Shown piece after piece: positions 54,455 through 62,196 of a DNA stretch of 64,000 nt. The DNA lies in NCBI GenBank assembly GCA_037444575.1, contig JBBIME010000011.1, positions 133,520 to 197,519 of the forward strand. Direction: 5' to 3'. A program made the translations under genes and the position numbers. The notes under the pieces were generated by a model, which worked only from the letters and a program-made list of their open reading frames with translations, did no database searches and was not told the DNA's origin. How positions within the stretch are numbered: position 1 is the stretch's first letter; every line of letters begins with the position of its first letter. The stretch comes from Bacteriovorax sp037444575. Its GTDB lineage: Bacteria > Bdellovibrionota > Bacteriovoracia > Bacteriovoracales > Bacteriovoracaceae.

Positions 54455-55276
54455 ATGAAAATTTCCTTTGGTCTAAAGCGCTATTTAAAATTATTCGCGA
54501 CAATAATTATTGGCTTTTTTCTTCTTAGCTCTCTTTTCGTTCTTGTTTATCGTTTTGTTCCTGTTCCATATACTCCATTGATGTTCTGGAAAAGCGCTTC
54601 CTCAGTTTTTAGTAAAGAAAAAATTGGAATAGAAAAGAAATGGGTTCCACTTACAGAGATTTCCAGCTCAATGCAAAGATCAGTGATAAGGGCCGAAGAC
54701 GCCAAATTTTACATTCATCACGGATTTGATTTTGAGGCCATTGAAGCCGCCATTAAATATAACAAGACTCATAAAAAACAAAAAGGTGCTAGCACCATTT
54801 CTCAACAGACTGCCAAGAACGTTTTCCTTTGGCCTTCGAGAAGTTGGCTTCGAAAAGGAATGGAAGTTTATTTTACAGTTATGATTGAAACTTTATGGAG
54901 CAAAGATCGCATTCTTGAAGTTTATCTAAATGTCATTGAGTTAGGACCAGGTGTTTATGGAGTAGAGGCCGCTGCTAAGAAATATTTTCATAAAAAAGCA
55001 AAAAATCTAACTTCCCGCGAAGCTGCTTTAATGGCAGCAGTTCTTCCCAATCCAATTAAATTCAAAATAAGTAAACCATCTTCTTACGTTTTGCGAAGAC
55101 AAAGAAAAATCATGGGCGGAGCTTCTGTAATGGCTTCAGTGCCTAAAACTGAAGTAAATAAAGTAGAAACAAAAGAATTTTTAGATATTAAATTTGATGA
55201 AGAAGACGAGAAAAATGTAGGGCCAGATAATGGAGGAGTTGAATCATCAGAATCAACTCCTCCTGCGAAACTTTAA
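54455..55276 (+). CDS. mtgA: Monofunctional peptidoglycan glycosyltransferase
   Basis: The 273-residue protein has an N-terminal membrane helix (about 13-35) and a GT51 domain: AEDAKFYIHHGFDFEAI with the catalytic Glu, GASTISQQTAKNVFLWPSRSW, and ILEVYLNVIELGPGVYGVEAAAKKYF. It polymerises lipid II glycan strands in the periplasm. The C-terminal 50 residues after the GT51 fold are an acidic low-complexity tail not usual for MtgA. There is no transpeptidase domain. Start codon at 54455 has no strong ribosome site. Confidence 0.9.
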   Translation: MKISFGLKRYLKLFATIIIGFFLLSSLFVLVYRFVPVPYTPLMFWKSASSVFSKEKIGIEKKWVPLTEISSSMQRSVIRAEDAKFYIHHGFDFEAIEAAIKYNKTHKKQKGASTISQQTAKNVFLWPSRSWLRKGMEVYFTVMIETLWSKDRILEVYLNVIELGPGVYGVEAAAKKYFHKKAKNLTSREAALMAAVLPNPIKFKISKPSSYVLRRQRKIMGGASVMASVPKTEVNKVETKEFLDIKFDEEDEKNVGPDNGGVESSESTPPAKL

Positions 55277-55281
55277 GAAAA

Positions 55282-56583
55282 TTATTTGATAGTGCGGGCA
55301 AGTTCAAGACCTTTTAAGAGATCTATTCTTCCACCAGAAACCATTTTGTCTTTAAAACTACCAATTTTTGTAACCGATTTGATTAAAACATCTTTTAATT
55401 GCTTATATGTCAATTGAGGGTTGTGAGAGAGTATCTCTGCCGCAACTCCTACTGTCATTGGGGTTGCCATTGATGTTCCAGACATCGCTCTGTAGTTATT
55501 CCCAGGTGTCGTTGAAAAGATGTCTGAACCAGGCGCTGCAACGTCTACACTTGTAGCTCCATAATTAGAAAAACCACTCATATTTCCTAGCCATGTTGTT
55601 GAAGCAACAACGAGAAGATTGTCGTTATCAAAACTAGCTGGATATGTAGGATTTTGGTCGATATCACTAGATTCATTTCCTGCAGCGGCGATAACTAAAA
55701 CACCGTAATTATCTGCAATAAATTTTAAAGTGTCAGGGATAAGTCGTTTACCCGGATTAGAACTTTTTCCAAACGAACAGTTTATGATACGAGCGCCATT
55801 TTTAGCTGCATAGATAAATGCTTCAGCGATATCTACATCTGTTTCATCTCCAGCATTAGGTACTGCTCTGATTGCCATAATTTTTGCATTTGAAGCAATG
55901 CCCGCAATTCCAATATTGTTGTTTTGCTTAGCTGCGATTGTTCCGGATACGTGTGTTCCATGTGAGTGAGTATCCATTGTATATTTGGTCGCTTTGCCTT
56001 CAGAGTTTCTTACGACAACGTTGATTCCATGAATATCGTCCACATAACCATTTCCATCATCGTCTATGCCATTGTCGGGAATTTCACCAGGATTTGTCCA
56101 CATGACATCTTTTAAATCTTCATGCTCATCGTCGACTCCCGTATCTACTACAGCGACAATAACCGGAGTTGTGTTAGTCGTCCCATACATTTTGTAAGCA
56201 GAATCAACTGAAATTCCACCTCTGCTAGCATCTTTTAACGCCCAAACTTTACTTGCCCACATGTCATTGAATTGGTCAGTTCCGTGTAATAGCTTATCGC
56301 TCATTTGTTCAACTTTAGGCATAGGAAGCGCTTTTCTTTCAGAGCGATGATTTCTTTCTATATATTCAATTGATCGATTATTTTTTAAGGACGCTTCAAG
56401 CTTAACGATGTCATTCGTTCTTAAGACATAAACGTTTCCAAAAAGATTCTGAACGCTTTTGATATTGGTAAGTTTTGGAAGGGATTGTCCAGGTTTTAGT
56501 TTTACAACCAACTCATTAGGAGTATCGGCGGCATGAAGTACATTGAGAGAAAAAATAAAAAGAGTAGTTACTAGCAGCTTCAT
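55282..56583 (-). CDS. Exported subtilisin-like serine protease (S8)
   Basis: The 433-residue protein (ATG 56583, after AAGGATG) has a signal peptide (1-18, LHA), an I9-like propeptide (about 20-75), and an S8 catalytic domain with Asp in VVDTGVDDEHED, His in SHGTHVSGTIA and Ser in MSGTSMATPM. The GNES stretch (VIAAAGNESS) supplies the oxyanion Asn. It is probably secreted as a zymogen and matured by autoprocessing; a degradative role for a predator is an inference. It converges with mtgA. Confidence 0.93.
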   Translation of the reverse strand: MKLLVTTLFIFSLNVLHAADTPNELVVKLKPGQSLPKLTNIKSVQNLFGNVYVLRTNDIVKLEASLKNNRSIEYIERNHRSERKALPMPKVEQMSDKLLHGTDQFNDMWASKVWALKDASRGGISVDSAYKMYGTTNTTPVIVAVVDTGVDDEHEDLKDVMWTNPGEIPDNGIDDDGNGYVDDIHGINVVVRNSEGKATKYTMDTHSHGTHVSGTIAAKQNNNIGIAGIASNAKIMAIRAVPNAGDETDVDIAEAFIYAAKNGARIINCSFGKSSNPGKRLIPDTLKFIADNYGVLVIAAAGNESSDIDQNPTYPASFDNDNLLVVASTTWLGNMSGFSNYGATSVDVAAPGSDIFSTTPGNNYRAMSGTSMATPMTVGVAAEILSHNPQLTYKQLKDVLIKSVTKIGSFKDKMVSGGRIDLLKGLELARTIK

Positions 56584-56677
56584 CAGATTCATCCTTGAAT
56601 AATAAATTTTTGCTTGAAAAAAATATTACAGGATGAATCTTAAAGCGTGAAATTGATGTGAGTTTATGTTTGAAATA

Positions 56678-56977
56678 TTATTTCAAAATTTGTTCCGATA
56701 CTGAAACTAAAGCATCAAGAGCATCTTGATCTGACACAGATGAATCTTGCGCTTGAATATCTTTAATTTTCTGAGTTAGAAAAGAAGTCATTATTCCTGA
56801 TTGCATATACTCTTGAGAGTCATTGATGATTAGAGCAGCTTCTTGCTTAGGATTACCACTTGATGCAGCAGAAGAGAGGGCAAGTGATTCAGATGGAATT
56901 AATGTTGTCCCAACAAATGAAGCGGCAAATGTGTTAACAGAAAGAGCAAGGGCCATGACTGCGATAAGCTTTTTCAT
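56678..56977 (-). CDS. Small exported protein of unknown function
   Basis: The 99-residue product has a signal peptide (1-18, ending TFA) and a mature part of about 80 residues, Ser/Ala-rich at the start and helical later (IMTSFLTQKIKDIQA). AAGGAGAAA lies before the start. It sits upstream of the subtilase gene on the same strand (85 bases away), so it may be co-transcribed and act as a partner or inhibitor; this is only a suggestion. Confidence 0.6.
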   Translation of the reverse strand: MKKLIAVMALALSVNTFAASFVGTTLIPSESLALSSAASSGNPKQEAALIINDSQEYMQSGIMTSFLTQKIKDIQAQDSSVSDQDALDALVSVSEQILK

Positions 56978-57106
56978 AAGTTTCTCCTTAATAGTGGTTG
57001 CATGTTTACCTTTGTATATAATGCCACGGTGTTTTGATCAAGTAATGCATCCAATCCCTATAAAATTTACCTAAATGATCAAAGAAAAGTGACCGATAGA
57101 AGGGGA

Positions 57107-58060
57107 ATGAAGAACAGCTTTTTCATTCTCATTCTCTTTGCAATTCCTTTTTTAGGATATGCCGAGCACAAGGTGTTTGATATTGAGGATGAGCTTAATT
57201 TCAACGATCCCTGGTACCAGAAAAATCGCTCAGATGAAGAAAATTTCAAGCGATTGGTTAAGGCCCTAGAGAAAATTCCCAGCGGAAAAAAAGTCATCGA
57301 AAAGGCCAATGAAAAAGCGGCCCAGAAAGGCTTTACTCTCTATGATGTTGTGGCCATTGGAGATGGATCCCTCACCGATACGACTTTGATTAGAAGGTTT
57401 TCTGCTTCAGACCCTAGTCAAGTTATGTATGAAACTAAATCTAAGGTCTATCTGAATCGCCACCTTCGAACATTGGATGCACTTTTGGATTTTGCCCACG
57501 AGCTCACGCATTTTACTTACCGCGAAGCCTTCAATCCCTATGATCATCATTTTACTCTAAAAGATTTTATCAAGGGCACAGTTGAGGGAAGAGGCGGAGA
57601 GGTAGATGCTTACATGGTCGAGTGCAAAGTTCTTTTTGAACTTCTTCCTGGAAGCAGTTCCGGCAGAACTAATTGTCTTAAGGTTTATGACAAAAAATTG
57701 GGAATGGTTTCAAAAGATCTGGGAATTTCGGAATTCTACAAAGTTGGAAGCCACTTCCGTGACTTTAAAAAAGATATTGAGAAATTTTCGCTTAGTGAAA
57801 AAGATATGCCGCAAGCAAACGATGGCGAAGCACTGTTTATTTCCTCAGCTTGGGGGCTTCCTTATCCAGTCGCAGCAGTCAAAGAGTATACCAATATAAT
57901 GGATCGAGTTTGCAAAAATGATAAAAACCGCCTGTCTTTAATGCAAAATAAAATCACTCGATCTCCAGCGAGCACTGAGGATATCTCGGGATCTGCCGTT
58001 GCTTACAAAACAATGTTCGAAGATTTCAAGATCCGTTGTGATAGGTTCACCTCGAATTAA
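57107..58060 (+). CDS. Exported HExxH metallopeptidase-like protein
   Basis: ATG 57107 follows AGAAGGGG closely and begins a clear signal peptide (1-18, ending YAE); a GTG at 57089 is less likely. In the 317-residue product, LDFAHELTHFTYRE provides the HExxH motif near residue 130, and VEGRGGEVDAYMVE about 30 residues later supplies Glu candidates for the third zinc ligand. N-terminal residues 20-110 and the last 100 have no clear domain. Probably a secreted zinc peptidase. Confidence 0.7.
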   Translation: MKNSFFILILFAIPFLGYAEHKVFDIEDELNFNDPWYQKNRSDEENFKRLVKALEKIPSGKKVIEKANEKAAQKGFTLYDVVAIGDGSLTDTTLIRRFSASDPSQVMYETKSKVYLNRHLRTLDALLDFAHELTHFTYREAFNPYDHHFTLKDFIKGTVEGRGGEVDAYMVECKVLFELLPGSSSGRTNCLKVYDKKLGMVSKDLGISEFYKVGSHFRDFKKDIEKFSLSEKDMPQANDGEALFISSAWGLPYPVAAVKEYTNIMDRVCKNDKNRLSLMQNKITRSPASTEDISGSAVAYKTMFEDFKIRCDRFTSN

Positions 58061-58117
58061 GCACGACAAGTCAAAATAAAATCCCAATTAATTGAAGAAA
58101 ACTCTCAAGCAATGTGA

Positions 58118-58146
58118 TTGACGATAAATAGTCGTCTCGGTAAATT
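58118..58146 (+). promoter_or_regulatory. Candidate sigma70-type promoter for nuoBCDI
   Basis: TTGACG (58118-58123) and TAAATT (58141-58146) are separated by 17 bases. Transcription would start near 58153, about 60 bases before nuoB. The -35 is five of six, the -10 four of six. Confidence 0.45.
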
Positions 58147-58212
58147 ATTTATGTAATAATTGTGAAGATTTAATTAAGAATTTTTTTGTGCGGGCAAAAT
58201 TAGGAGCACGAG

Positions 58213-58695
58213 ATGCAAGACAGCGTCGTTTTGATGAAAGTTGATGATTTTTTAAACTGGGGTCGTAAGAACTCTTTGTGGCCGATGACTTTTGGTCTCG
58301 CTTGTTGCGCGATCGAAATGATGGCAACAGGTGCTGCAAAATACGATCTAGAGCGCTTTGGTTGTGGTGCCTTCATGGCAACTCCAAGAAGAGCGGACCT
58401 AATGATTGTTGCTGGAACTGTAACATTCAAGATGGCCACAAGAATTAAAACTCTATATGAGCAAATGCCAGAGCCAAGATATGTTTTATCAATGGGCTCA
58501 TGTGCAAATAAAGGTGGACCTTACTGGCAACACGGCTATCACGTTTTAAAAGGCGTTGATGAAGTAGTACCTGTAGATGTTTACGTTCCTGGTTGTCCTC
58601 CTCGTCCAGAAGCTTTAATCGAAGGAATCATGACTCTTCAAAAGAAAATCGCCAATGAAAGACTTCTTCGCGATAAGTGGGTAAAGCATGCATAA
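58213..58695 (+). CDS. nuoB: NADH-quinone oxidoreductase subunit B
   Basis: The 160-residue protein carries the N2 cluster ligands: C31 and C32 in GLACCAIEMMATG, C97 in MGSCANKGGPYW and C128 in VPGCPPRP. These are invariant in NuoB. It sits at the junction of the peripheral arm, where electrons pass to quinone. The start at 58213 follows AGGAGCACGAG. The gene overlaps nuoC by 8 bases. Confidence 0.96.
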   Translation: MQDSVVLMKVDDFLNWGRKNSLWPMTFGLACCAIEMMATGAAKYDLERFGCGAFMATPRRADLMIVAGTVTFKMATRIKTLYEQMPEPRYVLSMGSCANKGGPYWQHGYHVLKGVDEVVPVDVYVPGCPPRPEALIEGIMTLQKKIANERLLRDKWVKHA

Positions 58696-59305
58696 TCAAA
58701 TCGCAGAAACATTAAATAAAGCTGTTCCAGGGTGTAATGCTGTAGTTAATACTGCAACTATTGGTGACTCTTCAATTACAGTTGATTCAAATTTTATTCT
58801 TGAAGTTTGTAGAACAATGAAGAATTGTTTAAATCATGAATTCAATGTTCTTCAAGTCATCACAGGAACAGATTATCCTGATAGAATTGAATTAACATAT
58901 GTGCTAGCAAGTTTCACAAAAAACTTAGAGTTATTACTTAAAACAAATCTTCCACGTGGAGATAAAAACAATCTTCCAAAAATTAATTCTGTGGTTTCAG
59001 TTTGGAATGCAGCTAATTTTCAAGAGCGTGAAACATACGACATGATAGGAGTGGAGTTTGTTGGTCACCCAGATTTCAGAAGAATTCTTTGTCCTTACGA
59101 CTGGGATGGACATGCTCTTCGCAAAGATTATGTTGTTCAGGAAAAATACCTTGATATGGTAGTAGATCCTCCTCATAAAAATAATACTGATGACCAAATG
59201 TTTGGAAAACGTCTTAAAGCAGAACTTGGCGATCCAAAAAGTGTAAGTGCTAGCTGGAAAGATAAAGATAGCGGCGATGCTGAAGAAGCAAAGGATGGTG
59301 AGTAA
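58688..59305 (+). CDS. nuoC: NADH-quinone oxidoreductase subunit C
   Basis: The 205-residue protein shows the 30-kDa subunit pattern: FNVLQVITGTDYPDRIELTY, VWNAANFQERETYDMIGVEF and DWDGHALRKDYVV. It is separate from NuoD, not fused as in E. coli. The last 35 residues are acidic and variable. It starts inside the end of nuoB and its stop shares one base with the nuoD start (TAATG). Confidence 0.95.
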   Translation: MHNQIAETLNKAVPGCNAVVNTATIGDSSITVDSNFILEVCRTMKNCLNHEFNVLQVITGTDYPDRIELTYVLASFTKNLELLLKTNLPRGDKNNLPKINSVVSVWNAANFQERETYDMIGVEFVGHPDFRRILCPYDWDGHALRKDYVVQEKYLDMVVDPPHKNNTDDQMFGKRLKAELGDPKSVSASWKDKDSGDAEEAKDGE

Positions 59306-60474
59306 TGTCAACTCATACAGAACATAAAACAGATGATAAAATTATTTTGGGTGACCAAGAAGTTTTAAAGTCAGATCTTCTGACTTTAAACATGGGGCCT
59401 CAACACCCTGCTACTCACGGGGTTCTTCGTGTAGAAATCAAAACCGATTCAGAAATCGTTGTTGATGCTATTCCACATCTTGGATACCTCCACAGATGTT
59501 TTGAAAAGCACGCTGAAAATTTAGATTATCGTGGAGTCATTCCTTTTGTTGACCGTATGGACTATCTAGCGGCAATGAGCATGGAGTGGGGATACTCTCT
59601 AACAATTGAAAAGATGCTGGGAACAGAAGTTCCAAAGCGTGCTGAATATATCCGCGTTTTGGTTGCTGAACTTCAAAGAATTGCTTCTCACCTTATTTTC
59701 TTTGGAACATATGCAATCGACTTAGGTGCATTCACTCCATTCTTATATGCTTTCCAAGATCGCGAAGAAATCCTTCGTTTGTTTGAAGAGCTTAGCGGTG
59801 CCCGCATGCTTTATAACTACGTTTGGATTGGTGGTGTTTGGAATGATGTTACTGATGATCATCTAAAGAGAATTGAAAAATTCCTTGATCGTTTTGAAGA
59901 AGATCTAAAAAAATATCATTCACTTGTTGGTGAAAACAAAATCTTCATTGGAAGAACTGCCAATGTTGGTGTGATTACGAAAGAGCAAGCTTTTGATTAC
60001 GGAGCAACTGGGCCAGTTCTTCGTTCAACTGGAGTTCAGTGGGATCTTCGTAAAAAACGTCCATTTGGTTACTACGAGAAATTTGATTTCGATATTCCAG
60101 TAGGAGTTGGAGAAAAAGGATCTGTTGGTGATTGTTGGGATAGATACCACGTACGCGTTTTAGAAATGTTTGAATCGGTGAAAATTATTCGTCAGGTTCT
60201 AGCGGGAATTGAAGCTGGTCCAGTTATGGGCAAAGTACCTAAGATTATCAAAGTTCCAGCTGGTGAAATTTATATGAGAACTGAGTGTCCTCGCGGAGAG
60301 CTTGGATACCACTTGATTTCTGATGGAGGAAAAACTCCATACAGATTAAAAGTGAAGTCTTCATGTTTTACTCACGTATCAATGCTTCCGGTGATGGCAC
60401 CAGGGCAAATGGTTGCGGACTTAGTTGCTTCAATTGGTAGTATCGATATCGTTCTCGGCGAAGTAGATAGATAG
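59305..60474 (+). CDS. nuoD: NADH-quinone oxidoreductase subunit D
   Basis: The 389-residue 49-kDa subunit has the quinone-site features NMGPQHPATHGV (His of the quinone pocket), LGYLHRCFEK, PFVDRMDYLA, and RTECPRGELGYHLISDGG, plus the C-terminal LGEVDR motif. It forms the Q chamber with NuoB. Slightly shorter at its N-terminus than some homologues. It is followed by nuoI 15 bases on, without nuoE, F or G between. Confidence 0.96.
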   Translation: MSTHTEHKTDDKIILGDQEVLKSDLLTLNMGPQHPATHGVLRVEIKTDSEIVVDAIPHLGYLHRCFEKHAENLDYRGVIPFVDRMDYLAAMSMEWGYSLTIEKMLGTEVPKRAEYIRVLVAELQRIASHLIFFGTYAIDLGAFTPFLYAFQDREEILRLFEELSGARMLYNYVWIGGVWNDVTDDHLKRIEKFLDRFEEDLKKYHSLVGENKIFIGRTANVGVITKEQAFDYGATGPVLRSTGVQWDLRKKRPFGYYEKFDFDIPVGVGEKGSVGDCWDRYHVRVLEMFESVKIIRQVLAGIEAGPVMGKVPKIIKVPAGEIYMRTECPRGELGYHLISDGGKTPYRLKVKSSCFTHVSMLPVMAPGQMVADLVASIGSIDIVLGEVDR

Positions 60475-60489
60475 AAATAAGGAAAAATA

Positions 60490-61011
60490 ATGGAAACGAT
60501 TCACCTTAAAAAAAATATTGAACCAGATCTTACGATTGCTCAATGGTTTAGAAACGTTTACGAAGCCGTAAAGACGACTGCAATCGGATTGGGAATCACT
60601 TTTAAATATGTTTGGGCAAAACCAGTCGTTACGATTGAGTACCCAGAAGTAAGAGAAGAGCTTCCAGAGAATTCTCGCTCACGTCTTTTTAACGATGTTG
60701 AAAACTGTATTGCATGTCTTCAATGTGCAACAGCTTGTCCAGTCGACTGTATCTATATTGCTGCAGTAAAGAGACCAACTGATGCTCCAAAAATTAAAAC
60801 AAAAGATGGAACACCAATTCGTCTTGATTTAAAGCAATACACAATCGATACAGCTCTTTGCTGTTATTGCGGACTTTGTACAACAGTTTGTCCTACAGAG
60901 TGTTTAACTCACACGAAAGATTATGAGTATGCCTCATACACATTAGCAGCGATGAAATATAATTATCTCGCTCCTGAAATACGAGCATGGCGAACAAGAA
61001 TTGTTAAATAG
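60490..61011 (+). CDS. nuoI: NADH-quinone oxidoreductase subunit I
   Basis: The 173-residue ferredoxin-like subunit has two 4Fe-4S motifs, C73/C76/C79 with C83-P and C124/C127/C130 with C134-P, carrying clusters N6a and N6b between NuoG and NuoB. A hydrophobic N-terminal helix region (about 20-45) precedes. It ends the nuo group; a strong terminator follows directly. Confidence 0.95.
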   Translation: METIHLKKNIEPDLTIAQWFRNVYEAVKTTAIGLGITFKYVWAKPVVTIEYPEVREELPENSRSRLFNDVENCIACLQCATACPVDCIYIAAVKRPTDAPKIKTKDGTPIRLDLKQYTIDTALCCYCGLCTTVCPTECLTHTKDYEYASYTLAAMKYNYLAPEIRAWRTRIVK

Positions 61012-61021
61012 TCTTAAAACT

Positions 61022-61048
61022 AAAAAAGCTCCCACTGGGAGCTTTTTT
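61022..61048 (+). terminator. Terminator of the nuoBCDI operon
   Basis: AAAAAAGCTCCC pairs with GGGAGCTTTTTT around an ACT loop, 11 bases after nuoI, followed by more T. A classic intrinsic terminator; the chromate transporter start lies only 30 bases beyond it. Confidence 0.9.
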
Positions 61049-61077
61049 AGTTTTTGGGGCAGGGTAATGAAAAAGCA

Positions 61078-62196
61078 ATGAGTGATGAAGCTATCGAGTA
61101 TAAGCATAACTATAAAGAAGTTTTTCTTTATTTCATTCGTCTTGGTTGTTTAGGTTTTGGTGGCCCTCTTGCGCTCGTGGGAACGATGCAGGCTGAGCTT
61201 GTCGAAGGCCGCAAGTGGATGGATGTTAATGATTTTAATGCCAGTTTCTCTCTGATTAAAGCAATGCCTGGGCCTGTGGCCTTTCAAACAGCAGTTTTTC
61301 TAGGAAGAACTCGCGCTGGTTTTTGGGGCGGATTTCTCGCTGGTTTTGGAATTGTTTTCCCGGCCTTCTTGATGATGATTCTATTCTCGATGTTTTTTAG
61401 TTCGATCTCGCAGCTCGCTTTCACTCAATCCCTCATGCTTGGAATGCAAGTAGCGGCCCTAGGAGTTATTCTTGGAAGCTTAAAAAGTTTGGTGAAGTAT
61501 AACTATAAAGATATTTTTTTCTGGGTTCTCGTTTTAATTTCAGGATATATTAATTATTTTCACCCGAGTCTTGAGCCTGTTGTTATTATCGGTTTTGGAA
61601 TTTTGATTGTTTTTCAAGGTCGATATAAAAGAAGATTTTTATCAGTTGCTCCACTTCTTCTATTTTCAAGTTCGGTTAAGAATCTGGCCCTTGTTTGTTT
61701 TAAGGCCGGGGCCCTTGTTTTTGGAACAGGATTGGCCATTGTTCCGATGCTTCAACACGATGTCGTTGTGAAGTACCATTGGCTTACTCAAAGTGAATTT
61801 TTAAATGCTTTAGCCTTTGGGCAGATGACCCCTGGACCAGTTGTTGTAACTGCAACGTATGTCGGTCACAAAATCGCAGGAATGACTGGAGCAATCGTTG
61901 GGACGGTCTGTATTTTTGCAGCGGCCTTCTTTCACATGAGCACTTGGTTTCCCCATGTTGTAAAAAAATTGCGTGGAAAGATCTGGATCAATGATTTTGT
62001 TTTTGGAGCTGTCGCTGGAGTTGTTGGGCCAATCATTGTCACTGTTGTAAAAATGGGATTGGGAATAGAGCTAAATTTTTTCTTAGTCTCTATGGCTATA
62101 ATTATTTTTATTCTGACACTGTTTAATAAAGTCCCCCTATGGTTACTTATTCCCATGGGGGGCGTATTAAATTTTTTAGCAATAAAAATGTTTTAG
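61078..62196 (+). CDS. chrA: Chromate ion transporter family protein
   Basis: The 372-residue protein has two homologous CHR halves. The first shows FLYFIRLGCLGFGGPLALV and the second SSVKNLALVCFKAGALVFGTGLAIVPML, each followed by a FNAS/LNALAFGQMTPGPVV segment typical of the family (LIKAMPGPVAFQTA in the first half). About ten hydrophobic helices are present, an inner-membrane transporter. Chromate or sulfate export is the known role, but orthologues may carry other anions. ATG 61078 has no strong ribosome site; a TTG at 61054 is alternative. It starts 30 bases after a terminator. Confidence 0.9.
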   Translation: MSDEAIEYKHNYKEVFLYFIRLGCLGFGGPLALVGTMQAELVEGRKWMDVNDFNASFSLIKAMPGPVAFQTAVFLGRTRAGFWGGFLAGFGIVFPAFLMMILFSMFFSSISQLAFTQSLMLGMQVAALGVILGSLKSLVKYNYKDIFFWVLVLISGYINYFHPSLEPVVIIGFGILIVFQGRYKRRFLSVAPLLLFSSSVKNLALVCFKAGALVFGTGLAIVPMLQHDVVVKYHWLTQSEFLNALAFGQMTPGPVVVTATYVGHKIAGMTGAIVGTVCIFAAAFFHMSTWFPHVVKKLRGKIWINDFVFGAVAGVVGPIIVTVVKMGLGIELNFFLVSMAIIIFILTLFNKVPLWLLIPMGGVLNFLAIKMF

